Assembly: GCA_028752905.1 (NCBI GenBank) | Contig: JAQNBH010000013.1 | Span: forward strand, 29,580,582-29,644,581 | Direction: 5' to 3' | DNA from: Cladorhizidae sp. MBARI D1340-BT2 | Taxonomy: Eukaryota; Porifera; Demospongiae; Poecilosclerida; Cladorhizidae | Length of the DNA stretch: 64,000 nucleotides | In this document: one piece after another, positions 32,866 through 44,206 of the stretch | Numbering within the stretch: the first letter of the stretch is position 1 | How the letters are laid out: each line of letters opens with the position of its first letter | Position numbers and translations under genes: made by a program | The notes under the pieces: generated by a model | Database searches by the model: none | What the model was told of the DNA's origin: nothing | What the model saw: only the letters and a program-made list of their open reading frames with translations

Positions 32866-33061
32866 AACACTGGACCATCATCCCTTATTGTATCATCATC
32901 AACCAGCCACCAACTCCAGCTTCTCTATGCTCACCCTAGAAACCAAATGAACAGAAAATGGAGGTAGGGGAAGGAAGCAACCTAGGCTTCTTGGGAGCAC
33001 CCCTAATTTTTTATTTGTTTATTTTTCCTGTAACTCGTCTCGTCATCGTCATCGTCATCAA

Positions 33062-33171
33062 GTAATAATAATAATAATAACAACAACAGCAACAACAACA
33101 ACAACAATAATAATGATAATAATAATAATAATAATATGTAATAATAATAATAATAATAACATAAATGTAAG
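33062..33171. repeat. TAA/CAA microsatellite
   Basis: (TAA)n and (CAA)n with one TGATAA interruption. Confidence 0.92.
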
Positions 33172-33381
33172 ATGAACTTAAGGAGCACATGAAAATTCCA
33201 ACCCTTGTGGTGATAGTACTATATAGGAAGAGCGGCCCAATCCTGCACCACACCATATAGCAGAGGCCAAAATAAACTACGCTGAAAAATACAATAGGGA
33301 GGAGGAATAAGTGTCAACCACAAATTAGACTTGAGGCAAGAATCACTTGATGGGGACACATAATATCTCCTTGTACTGACA

Positions 33382-33660
33382 TCACATTATGCACAACCTC
33401 TTCACAGGCAACTCTACCCACCACAATAAGTTGGGCAGGACGTGCAAAGGAATCTTCTGGACTCTCTTGTGCAGAACTATGTTGAGGAAGTGGACAGAGA
33501 TGAGGAGGATACAGATGATGGCTGTGAGACCAGAGCTGCAGGGGTCATGTGGCCAGTGAATACCAGCTGAAAATACTTGAGGCTTCTCGATGTAATGGAG
33601 ACAGCAGGCTAGTCTGACTGTCATGCACACCCACACACAGAAAGAGAGAGGCTGGTCCAC
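33382..33660 (-). CDS. possible transmembrane exon, unrecognised
   Basis: A 92-codon minus-strand frame with one strong hydrophobic segment (GLTAIICILLISVHFLNIVL) followed by basic HKRVQK, which would fit a membrane span with cytoplasmic positive residues. A run ending TATTTTCAG precedes it on the minus strand and could be a splice acceptor. It lies downstream (in minus-strand sense) of the cysteine-rich exons at 38.2 and 39.3-39.7 kb, so all three could belong to one membrane protein gene. That link is speculation; I know no family for it. Confidence 0.22.
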   Translation of the reverse strand: MDQPLSFCVWVCMTVRLACCLHYIEKPQVFSAGIHWPHDPCSSGLTAIICILLISVHFLNIVLHKRVQKIPLHVLPNLLWWVELPVKRLCIM

Positions 33661-33714
33661 CTCACATGGTCACTTGTGTTGCACAGTCAGCAAATTTGGT
33701 GGCAGCTGCTGGTG

Positions 33715-34427
33715 TTAAGGCCACTCCAATAAGATTCATTGGTTCTCATCACTTCAAGAGACATAAACAGGATCCGGGCGGGCAGGCGGGCTATTACATT
33801 ATTAAAACCACAAATCACAAAAATTTAATTAAATTTTTCCTTTTTTGTTTGTTTGTTTTTTGTTTTGTTGTTGTAGATTAGTAATATCATAATATAATGT
33901 GATGCATTTTTTTTTTTAACGCAGTTTACTGGGAGTGTAGATAAAAGATTTTCTCTGTATTTTGGACTGTTTACAGTCGCTGCACTGTAGATAATTTAAT
34001 TGAGTCTGTTCCCATAATGGCAGTAGCACAGTATATACAAATAGAATTTATATTAGTATAGCTTCTCAATTGGTTCTGAGCATACCATGCTTCTGACATA
34101 GACCTCATTCAATGGATCAGACAGAGCAAGATCTTCAAGTGCCGATCCACATGTGAACATGAGTCCATCCAGTTCACGTTCCAGACACTGAGCCCAAAAT
34201 CACTGTAACACTAAGAAACACCATTGAGAAACTCAGCTTCACACAATTTAATGACATCAGGACATCATGTTCCGTGCTACACACAGAAACCACCAAAAAA
34301 AGGTGTTAGAGGTCAAATAATGGGCTTTGACCTAGAAATGATAAACAATGGGAAAATTCATGAGGGCATCATCTGAATAAGCGGGAGGGTGATGAGAACC
34401 AATGAATCTTGTTGGAGTGGCCTAAAC
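33715..34427. mobile_element. 706-base MITE
   Basis: Inverted ends of ~35 bases with one mismatch: AGGCCACTCCAATAAGATTC at 33718, continuing ATTGGTTCTCATCAC to 33752; the reverse complement is at 34389-34423. TTAA is at the left junction (33715-33718). The right junction reads TAAACACG, where the duplicated sequence at 3424 has TTAAACACG, so a TTAA target that lost one T is plausible. No coding sequence; the interior includes T-rich runs. Confidence 0.75.
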
Positions 34428-34955
34428 ACGAATGAGAAAAAACATGCTAGACTCCTGTGCTGGGGAAGAGAGGCTGGCCAACAAGACTAAGGACTAAGAC
34501 TAGGGAGAAAACAGTAAAAAGATATATAAATATGTAGCTATTGCACACCTCACAGACTGAGCCTAGGTGTGCTTGCCTGCCACTTGCTACAGCCTCTTCC
34601 ATGCCATACAACAAGGAACTTCAGTGTGGAGTGATACAGGTGGTGGAGCATGCAGCTTCCATGCTCCCACTCTGCAGAGGAAGAAAGCAAGCATCAGCAG
34701 AATTTATCTGAAACAGGTCTCGAATTCGGGTAAGGATCGCTGGATGTGGTGGGGCTGGGACTAGGTGAAAATACATGTGGCTTGGTTAGTATCTGCATCT
34801 TTCAGATAGAGCGTCTTGAGAAGCTAGAAGATCCTGGCTTCAATATTATGTCGCGTAGTGCAGTAGTTGAGAACTGGTTGCAAGCATCACTACGCGCTCC
34901 ATCCTAACCATCACCCGTAGTTTCGCCCTAGACAGACCCTTTACCAACCTCTACG
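34424..34955. repeat. segmental duplication, copy 2a
   Basis: Partner of 3425-3960. The homology starts exactly at the right edge of the MITE and ends after the shared GACCCTTTACC (34935-34945). Confidence 0.8.
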
Positions 34956-34972
34956 AGCTCATAGACAAGCAA

Positions 34973-36058
34973 CCAGCGGCCAGACCTGCCAACTCACCCG
35001 ATTCTGCCGGGTGTCACCCGATTTCAATACTAATCTCCAGATCTCCCGATTGAATATCCAATTCACCCGACTTTCTAAGGAATTGATTTTTTTTAAAGAT
35101 CAGGGTTCAGGTTCAAAAATATATATATAATATAATACATGATTAAATAATAAATCTGGTAATGGTCGTCTATCTGCCAAATCGTTTCGGTTGCACGGTA
35201 GTCGAGAGTAGTTTTGTCGTTCGAGCCATTCTAAGCAAGATATCAAATGGAGCCAGTCAAGCCGGACTATCGGAAGAGTAAGGCGTAGGGAAGTTGACAA
35301 TATCGGAGAGAAAAAAGAACGAAGCCAAACTTCGAGCAATTGACTGGCAAAGTCATGCGCCTTGCTAAAGACGAACAACTAGAAAATACTTTATATCTGT
35401 GGTTCGTTCAGAAAAGGGATTCAGAAAAGGGAGCAAGCCCCAAGGCACTGCAGTCAGTGGACTATTTGCTCAGAGAAAATACAACATTATGAATATAAAT
35501 AATATGAAAAAATATGTATGTAAAACAGCTAAATCCTTCTAGTACCAGGAAGTGAGCTTCTTAAAAAAGGATAAAGAAAATATTTCCAACGTGATTTAGC
35601 ATTTTAATTACATTCATGAATTTATAATTAATAAATTTTGTGTTTTTTTTGCATATCCAAACTTTTTGCTTATCCGAACTAGCGTTTCAGATACCTATTT
35701 CATGTCGCTGAGGTAGTTGTTGTCCTCCCTCACAGTAATGCTGAAGAGGAATGACTTGAGCATTGTCGGAAAGAATAGGCAATGAAGCTCGGTCAAGCAT
35801 TCTAGCCATGAAGCTAGCATTCTCTCTGAAGTTTACTGTTAACGCTGGGTGCCTGATGAGAAAATTTTGGACCACGCAACTTCTTGCTATTATCAGAATC
35901 ATTAAACGGAGTTATTTGGGGGGGAAATTAATTTAGTATATGTTATGACTTGATGCAAATGATAGCCAGATTTTATACCAAATCTCCAGATTTTTCGAGG
36001 ATTTTTTGGGGGATCTCCAGATTTTCATGACTCTGGGGTTGGCAGGTCTGCCAGCCTC
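34973..36058. mobile_element. 1.07 kb hAT-type non-autonomous element
   Basis: Inverted CAGACCTGCCAAC ends at 34981-34993 and 36038-36050. Flanks ccagcggc (34973-34980) and ccagcctc (36051-36058) agree at six of eight bases, a worn 8-base duplication. The first ~60 bases resemble the end of short hAT copies A and B, including the repeated 'tcaccCGATT' subterminal words. The corresponding duplicated region near 11090-11115 ('accagcagccagccagcctc') lacks the element, so it acts as an empty site. No transposase motif is seen. Confidence 0.78.
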
Positions 36059-36249
36059 TCCAACTATTGTCCATTGTGACGTAATAATAATCCTCTCAAT
36101 GAACTCTCAGTTGACATAACATTATAATTACCTCTCAATAATAAACTTCAAATTGTATTCGCTCTAGCCTTATTCCTGATGAAGGCTTGAGCATCTAGTC
36201 AAAACGTCCAGTGAATTACAAATTTGAAGTTGATTATTGAGAAGTATGA

Positions 36250-36760
36250 TCCTATTTGTTAAATTAGTCATGTAGCTGGCTATGAAGGTGGGCAGTGCGA
36301 AGAATTTTATCACAGGATGACCTGATACTTTTCTGGCATATCAATAGATCAAGACTTGCCATGGTAGCAGACCCTTTACCAACCATTACACGGAGTGGGT
36401 GCAGGCAGGGAGGGGGTACAGTCAACAATATATAGTGAACATGAGTAGAGTATATGAAACATGTACAGTCAACAATATATAGTGAACATGAGTAGAGTAT
36501 ATACATATAGTTAACAATATATAGTGTGAATCTGTGTGTCAGAACATGTCACCCGCTCAAGTCTGTGCTGGGAGCAGCCTCTGCACAATGAAGACATTCA
36601 TGATTGAGAGTCTGCCTACGTGTGGAACATGGAAGGCAGCTGACCTGGAAGGAACACTAGATCATGCATAGCCACACAAACAAAGCTATTGCTACCTGAT
36701 CAGGATCTGGTGGTTTATTACATGCATGCTGGGACTGTAGGCTGGCTAGCTACAATAATA
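36250..36760. repeat. segmental duplication, copy 2b
   Basis: Partner of 11221-12350 but with a shorter tandem array (36418-36515). Contains GACCCTTTACC at 36370-36380. Confidence 0.75.
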
Positions 36761-36934
36761 ATAGCACAGACTCAAATAGCGCACACACACATAAACATGC
36801 TTGGCTCAATATCGAGTCTAGCTGAAGGTCAGCAAGTAGCTGCTATAAAAAACTTTAAAAGTGACCAGTTGGTTTCCTCAGAAGCTTACTCTTGTGACAA
36901 TAGTTAACACAGCACAGACCTTCAACAAAACATG

Positions 36935-37555
36935 ATAGCTACTTATGATGCGCATGTGTCTATGTTATATATGAATACATAGGCATGTGTGTGTACTAAA
37001 CATGGCAGCTACTTATGATGCATGTATCTATGTTACATAGCACGTGTGTATACTTTATGGTAGCCGCTTATGATGCACGTGTCTATGTTATAATATGAAT
37101 ATATAGGCACTTGTGTATACTTTAGTAATAAACATGGCAGCTACTTATGATGCATGTGTCTATGTTATATATGAATACATAGGCATGTGTGTATACTTTA
37201 GTAATAGCTACTTATGATGCATTTGTCTATGTTATATATGAATACATAGGCATGTGTGTATACTTTAGTAATAAACATGGCAGCTACTTATGATGCATGT
37301 GTCTTTGTTGTATATGAATACATAGGCATGTGTGTATACTTTAGTAATAAACATGGCAGCTACTTAGTTATGATGCATGTGTCTATGTTATATATGAATA
37401 CATAGGCATGTGTGTATACTTTAGTAATAGCTACTTATGATGCATTTGTCTATGTTATATATGAATACATAGGCATGTGTGTATACTTTAGTAATAGCTA
37501 CTTATGATGCATGTGTCTATATTATATATGAACAGGCACATGTCTATACTGAACA
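36935..37555. repeat. ~76-base minisatellite
   Basis: About eight units with 'cttatgatgcatgtgtctat' and 'atgaatacataggcatgtgt'; some lack 'aacatggcagct'. Confidence 0.9.
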
Positions 37556-38175
37556 TGGTTTAATATGGTTAGTTCTGGAGTTATCATGAGTAATTTCGTG
37601 TTGGATGCTGCTTTAATTAATATAACAAAAACAAGAGAGGGTGTGGTTTGTTGTGTAGTTTCATAGTGGGCGTGAGATACCTCATTTAAAATGGTAAAGG
37701 GTCTGCATGAGTTTGTTTCCTTACCTTTTTGAGTGTGCATGAATATAGCTGTTTGGAGCAGCCAGCAATTACATTCAGGAAGAACACACTTAGCATACCA
37801 GACTCCTCCTTTTCTGTGTAGTCTTGCTATTATCCCTTTACCAAGTCCTAGCATGCTGGGACAGTGCCCCCTACTTGTATTGTTCTGGCATGAAGAAACA
37901 CATCAACTTTGCTGGGGTGTTGATTAGATTCATAGCTTATGGTTTTCTCATGTCAATGGTGGACCCTGTTATGTGTAGCACATGTGAGTGTCTAGTAGTG
38001 AGGCTAGCTCACTGCTGGCCTGCTGGCTGAGTCTAGACCTGGTCCTGCTAGTGCATGTGGGTGTCTAGTAGTGAGGCTAGCTCACTGCTGGCCTGCTGGC
38101 TGAGTCTAGACCTGGTCCTGCTAGTGCATGTGAGTGTCTAGTAGTGAGGCTGGCTCACTGCTGGCCTGCTTGCTG
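37556..38175. repeat. intergenic with 73-base tandem repeat
   Basis: 37985-38170 holds about 2.5 copies of 'gtgtctagtagtgaggctag' plus 'ctcactgctggcctgctggc'. A reverse GACCCTTTACC lies at 37693-37703. No gene seen in the rest. Confidence 0.7.
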
Positions 38176-38189
38176 AGTCTCGACCATAC

Positions 38190-38415
38190 AGTATCCTCCT
38201 GAAAAACAAGTGTTGTCCTGCCAGCCAATAATCATGTTTATGCCATTATTGTAGAGGCTTGCTGCCCTGCATGCCTCGGCCATGAGTTGGTCTCCACTTT
38301 TACCATGGAAGAAGACGTACAACCTTCCACAAGTCTGTGAGGAAATATCAGCTGGCATCAGGAGCGCTATCCATGTGGAGGTGGAGGTAGTATTGGGGCA
38401 GGAGGAGGTGTGCTC
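38190..38415 (-). CDS. possible cysteine-containing exon
   Basis: Open minus-strand text VWEHTSSCPNTTSTSTWIAL followed by CGRLYVFFHGKSGDQLMAEA and INMIIGWQDNTCFSGGYC. A possible acceptor (TTGCTTGCTATAG) precedes it at the 38413 side. Five cysteines in ~80 residues and Asn-X-Thr sites suggest an extracellular domain. It lies 0.9 kb downstream, on the same strand, of the cysteine-rich exon at 39290-39666, so they may be exons of one gene. I do not recognise the family. Confidence 0.3.
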
Positions 38416-38559
38416 CCACACTATAGCAAGCAATAGCTAGTGCCTCACACAAGAGTAGCTGTTTACACATGAAAAGTCAATTGGCTCCAACAAATGTCAA
38501 TTTTTCATGCACTTGTGCAATTTCTTTTAACTTTTTAATGCCCATTTTTATTCCTTGTT

Positions 38560-39222
38560 ATGGGCATGGTAACTTGTCTCACCTTCACTACACACTGTCC
38601 TTGTTGTTGGTGTGGTAACTTGTCTCACCTTCACTATACACCGTCCTTGTTGTTGGCATGGTAACTTTTTCACCTTCACTACACAGTCCTTGCTGTTGCC
38701 ATAGTAACTTGTTTCACCTTCACTGCACACTGTCCTTGTTGTTGGCATGGTAACTTGTTTCACCTTCACTGCACACTGTCCTTGTTGTTGCCATAGTAAC
38801 TTGTTTCACCTTCATTACACACTGTCCTTGTTGTTGGCATGGTAACTTGTTTCACCTTCACTATCACCGTCCTTGTTGTTGGCACGGTAACTTGTTTCAC
38901 CTTCATTACACAGTCCTTGCTGTTGCCATAGTAACTTGTTTCACCTTCATTGCACACAGTCCTTGTTGTTGGCATGGTAACTTGACTCACCTTCACTACA
39001 CACTGTCCTTGTTTGTTGTTGGCATGGTAACTTGTCTCACCTTCATTACCCAATCTCCTTGTTGTTGGCATAGTAACTTGTCTCACCTTCACTACACACT
39101 GTCCTTGTTGTTGGCATAGTAACTTGTCTCACCTTCACTACACACTGTCCTTGTTGTTGGCATAGTAACTTGTCTCACCTTCACTACACACTGTCCTTGT
39201 TGTTGGCATGGTAACTAAGAGT
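38560..39222. repeat. 46-base minisatellite
   Basis: About 14 units of 'ccttgttgttggcatggtaa' plus 'cttgtctcaccttcactacacactgt' in pieces. It lies between the two putative cysteine-rich exons, probably in an intron. Confidence 0.93.
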
Positions 39223-39289
39223 GAGTGGAAGAAAAGCAGCAACGAAGAACTTGAGCCAGTTTCTGCATCATATTCTTTACAAGGTCTGC

Positions 39290-39666
39290 AGTTGATGTAG
39301 CTGTAGGAGTAGACAGCCAGGCCATAATCTTGCTTGCATCTGCCACAGAAACATCTCTCACCATTTAAATCAGCTGTGGCATGGCACACAGCAGCATTAA
39401 ACATGGACACATTTTGCACCGAGTAGCATTGGATTGGTTGATATATACTTGCAGTCAAGACATAAGATAATGGCAGCATGTGAACAAACATGTCCCAGCA
39501 TTGCTCCTCTTCATCATAGCACATGCAGAGGCAAGGCTTGGGCCAGAGCAAGGCTGCAGTATCTGTGCACTGAACTGCTTCACTAATGGCATCAGCACAA
39601 GAGCATGAATTGTTAGAGTTGCATTCAGACCAGACTTGACTTCCTCGCTCTACTTCAGCCTCTGCA
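39290..39666 (-). CDS. cysteine-rich exon of a putative secreted/membrane protein
   Basis: The minus strand reads EVERGSQVWSECNSNNSCSC, then ISEAVQCTDTAALLWPKPCL, YDEEEQCWDMFVHMLPLSYV, CYSVQNVSMFNAAVCHATAD and CFCGRCKQDYGLAVYSY...INCRPCKEY. The 'CGRCK..YG.A.YS....C..CKEY' module is one I associate with the extracellular parts of expanded sponge membrane proteins; this is from memory and moderate. The upstream edge has a branch-point-like TACTAAC, a pyrimidine run and CTGCAG, so it is an internal exon. The broken paralogue at 12351-12728 preserves the same edge. The donor end, near 39230-39300, is not resolved. No complete gene model is possible from the window. Confidence 0.45.
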
Positions 39667-40004
39667 GTTGGAAACAAAAGTAGCAATGAGGTTAGTAAAT
39701 TTTCAGAATTTCAATTATTGGGGAAATTTAAAGTCTTCTGGAAATATCTATGGAACAAATTTAGTCCTCAGTCATTTATATAGCGAACTATTTATATAGC
39801 AAACTAGAGTGGAATATTTATTAGGTGTTATCATTACACAGTATTAGGCATAAAGTATTATCAATACATACAGTATTAGGCAATGTGTTGCTATATATAT
39901 ATAGTAGTTCCTAAACTAACTCACAACAGATCCTGTTGACCATAATTATTAATATATATATATACATTGGAGGGATATGAAACTTAGACAACCTTTTACC
40001 ACTT

Positions 40005-40113
40005 GCACACATTTCTAGACCATATAAAACCATGCACTCATTTCTAGACCACTCTAGACCATATAAAACCATGCACATCTTTCTAGACCATATAAAACCA
40101 TGCACTCATTTCT
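40005..40113. repeat. ~40-base minisatellite, left part
   Basis: Units of 'catataaaaccatgcactca' plus 'tttctagaccactctagac'. Interrupted at 40114 and resumed at 40530. Confidence 0.93.
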
Positions 40114-40529
40114 AGGGGTCAATAAATTAATGCTCGAATTTTGCCCTAAGATTCTATTCTCGGATTCTGATAATATACTAGGTAGCTACCTATTATTCTT
40201 TCACAATTATACTGAGATTCCCAATAATTGCCCATTATTCTCAAAATTATTGTCAATTATTCTCAAGATTATAATTCAACATGTATTAAGAATCATGTTA
40301 TATTGTGGCATAAGTGAAGCTTGTACATAATCTAAAGAAACTGTTTGTTGCTCACTAAAAGAATTAGCTAGCAGAGAGAACACTCTCTCTGCTGCAGCAA
40401 ATGATGGTTGAAGAACCAAAACAGATGTACAACTGTTAGACCACAGGGCCTATTATTCCAGCATTATTCTTGGATTCTTAAGCGTACCTATTATTCTCAA
40501 AATTATGCTAGCATAATTTATCTAACCCT
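40114..40529. mobile_element. 416-base MITE inside the minisatellite
   Basis: Begins AGGGGTCAATAAATTA and ends TAATTTATCTAACCCT, an imperfect inverted pair. 'actcatttct' precedes (40104-40113) and follows (40530-40539) it. This could be a target duplication of 8-10 bases or just the array unit. The interior repeats 'tattattctcaaaattat'-like words and has no coding sequence. Confidence 0.65.
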
Positions 40530-41335
40530 ACTCATTTCTAGACCACTCTAGACCATATAAAACCATGCACTCATTTCTAGACCATATAAAACCATGCTCA
40601 CATTTCTAGACCCCTCTAGACCATATAAACCATGCACTCATTTCTAGACCATATATATAAAACCATGCACTCATTTCTAGATCATATAAAACCATGCAGA
40701 TATTTCTACATATAAAACCATGCTCACATTTCTAGACCCCTCTAGACCATATAAAACCATGCACACATTTCTAGACCATATAAAACCATGCTCACATTTC
40801 TAGACCACTCTAGACCATATAAAACAATGCACTCATTTCTAGACCATATATATATAACCATGAACTCATTTCTAGACCATATAAAACCATGCACTCATTT
40901 CTAGGCCACTCTAGACCATATAAAACCATGCACTCATTTCTAGGACACTCTAGATCATATAAAACCATGCACACATTTCTAGACCATGCACACATTTCTA
41001 GACCATATAAAACCATGCACTCATTTCTAGACCACTCTAGACCATATAAAACCATGCACACATTTCTAGACCATGCACTCATTTCTAGACCATATAAAAC
41101 CATGCACTCATTTCTAGACCACTCTAGACCATATAAAACTATGCACTCATTTCTAGACCACTCTAGACCATATAAAACCATGCACTCATTTCTAGGCCAC
41201 TCTAGATCATATAAAACCATGCACATATTTCTAGAGCATATAAAATGTTGCACTCATTTCTAGACCACTCTAGACCATATAAAACCATGCACTCATTTCT
41301 AGGCCACCCTAGACCATATAAAACCTTGCACATTA
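40530..41335. repeat. ~40-base minisatellite, right part
   Basis: Same units as 40005-40113, in shorter and longer variants; reads as open frames on both strands by chance. Confidence 0.94.
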
Positions 41336-41639
41336 ATGATTACACATGCATTAAAAGGCAGTACAATATACATCATGATTATAAATTGTTAAGGGATGCC
41401 TAGCACAGGAGTCGTCTTTTTTAAGAATGAAAAGAGTCTTGTTCTTAATTGTGTGTATTTTATGTGTATCTGTGTTTGCAACTGTAGTTGCTGAGCTGCC
41501 CGCTCCTAAACCCTTGTTTTATTATCTTGTTTTATTATCTTAAGCACTATTGACAAAATTATATGCACACCACTGAAAAATAAAAAAGAAGATTTTTTAG
41601 ACCTAATCGATGACGAGAAAAGGAGCTAGTCATGCGAGT

Positions 41640-41844
41640 CAGGCAAAGGAGCTCTCTTGAGCCAGAGTAAGAAAGACTTGTCTCTGTAACCATATTGTGA
41701 GGCAGGCCCGACAAGGGATGTGGTACACAATGATGAGTGTATACTAGCTGGTAATTCACCTTTCACTCTGCTCAGAGTTCTTCCTGATCTGAAAACTACT
41801 CTGATGTTGACCTTCCTGCAGGCCCTCCTGATGTCTTCACTCAT
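41640..41844 (-). pseudogene. Penelope-like element fragment (pre-endonuclease part)
   Basis: Minus-strand text EDIRRACRKVNIRVVFRSGR followed by TLSRVKGELPA matches the conserved stretch that precedes the GIY-YIG endonuclease in Penelope-like retroelements ('...NIRVVFRSGRTL...'). It breaks off soon after. The adjoining endonuclease part lies on the opposite strand at 42002-42150, so the element has been rearranged. No reverse transcriptase core is present. Confidence 0.55.
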
Positions 41845-42001
41845 CCCTGCTACAAAAGCAATTATATACTACCATATGATCCTTCTTTTCAGACACTGTA
41901 TAGATGTACTTATCTTTCTTTCTGTGTTGACCAGAAGATTAATGAAGGCTTGCGGTTAACCATTCTCTATAAATACTACATTCAAATTATGTTCTTAGTT
42001 G

Positions 42002-42150
42002 TGGGAAGTAACTGCATAGGGGCGACTAACAGAAGACTGGAGACTAGAATGAAAGAAGATCAAGATGCCTGTAAAGAGTGTGCTAAAGAGAAATCTGCAA
42101 TTGATGAACATGCATGGGACAATGGACATCCTATTTTTGGGGGGAGAAAG
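42002..42150 (+). pseudogene. Penelope-like GIY-YIG endonuclease fragment
   Basis: Plus-strand text CIGATNRRLETRMKEDQDAC followed by KSAIDEHAWDNGHPI corresponds to the GIY-YIG core pattern '(Y)IGET.RRLETRLKEH..AC...SA..EHAW..GH.I'. The first Tyr of the usual Y-I-G is Cys here. Only this short piece remains, about 150 bases upstream of a 1.1 kb microsatellite. Known Penelope-like elements use this domain to nick DNA for insertion. Confidence 0.6.
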
Positions 42151-42289
42151 CCACCATTACAGATTAGGCCAGAACATAAGGAACTGCGGCATTGCACATC
42201 AGCCTAGCACCTGTGAGTGGTTCAGTATGGAATGGACTTGCCTGGCAGCTGGGGAGCCCACTCTCAAGCCACGACCAACTTATTATATA

Positions 42290-43456
<1,167 letters not shown>

Positions 43457-44011
43457 TATATTACTAGCCCTAGTCCTAGCCCAGGCTAGGGCTAGGGCTA
43501 TATAGGACTAAGGCTAAACTAAAATAAAAAAATAATAAAAATAAAAAATCAATCTTATATTAATATCATGATAATTATATCAGCCTCAGTAATGGGATCT
43601 TTGCCATCAGGGTTGGGGACGAGCCATTTCCCTAGTCATCGCATGAACTTTTTAACTTTTTAACTTGAGGTATGGCATGTTGTTCTCTGTCATATGTAAT
43701 TTTAATATCATGTATTATAATAATAATATATTATATATATATTTTAATGGGAAAGTGTCAGATTAATATTATTATTATTATTATTCTCTTTACTTCTACC
43801 TAAATAGACTTTCAGGCTGCGTAGCTCTATTCTAGCATGCTCTTTGAACTATCCATTCAGTAATGTATGATCACACTATAATTATATAATAATTATTATG
43901 CAGTTCAATATTTACCTTTTACAATTCCGCGGTAAGGGGTTAATTTTTGATGAGGGATTTTAGCATACACACGTGTGCGAGTCGCGCCTGCCTGCGCTTA
44001 GAGTTAACATA
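43457..44011 (+). promoter_or_regulatory. 5' flank of isoleucyl-tRNA synthetase gene
   Basis: AT-rich, with a short (ATT)n at 43768-43788. No TATA box at a convincing distance. The last 40 bases before the start are GC-richer (gtgcgagtcgcgcctgcctg), which would suit a dispersed housekeeping promoter. The transcription start cannot be fixed. Confidence 0.3.
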
Positions 44012-44206
44012 ATGGTAAGTCCAGTACCGGACCACTTCGACTTCCCCAAGGAAGAAGAGAAGATTCTTAAACTGTGGGAAGGTCTAGATGCGTTTCAAAC
44101 TAGTCTAAAGCAGTCCAAGGACAGACCGAAGTATACTTTTTACGACGGCCCTCCTTTTGCTACAGGGTTGCCTCACTACGGGCATATTTTAGCCGGCACC
44201 ATCAAG
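44012..44206 (+). CDS. IARS1: IARS1 exon 1
   Basis: 65 codons with the HYGH ATP-binding signature near its end; donor GTAAGT. Confidence 0.95.

Noticed and set aside
43973..44011. Upstream in-frame ATG adding 13 residues to IARS1
   Set aside because: The conserved N-terminus begins at 44012; the added residues ([12 protein letters not shown]) resemble translated leader.
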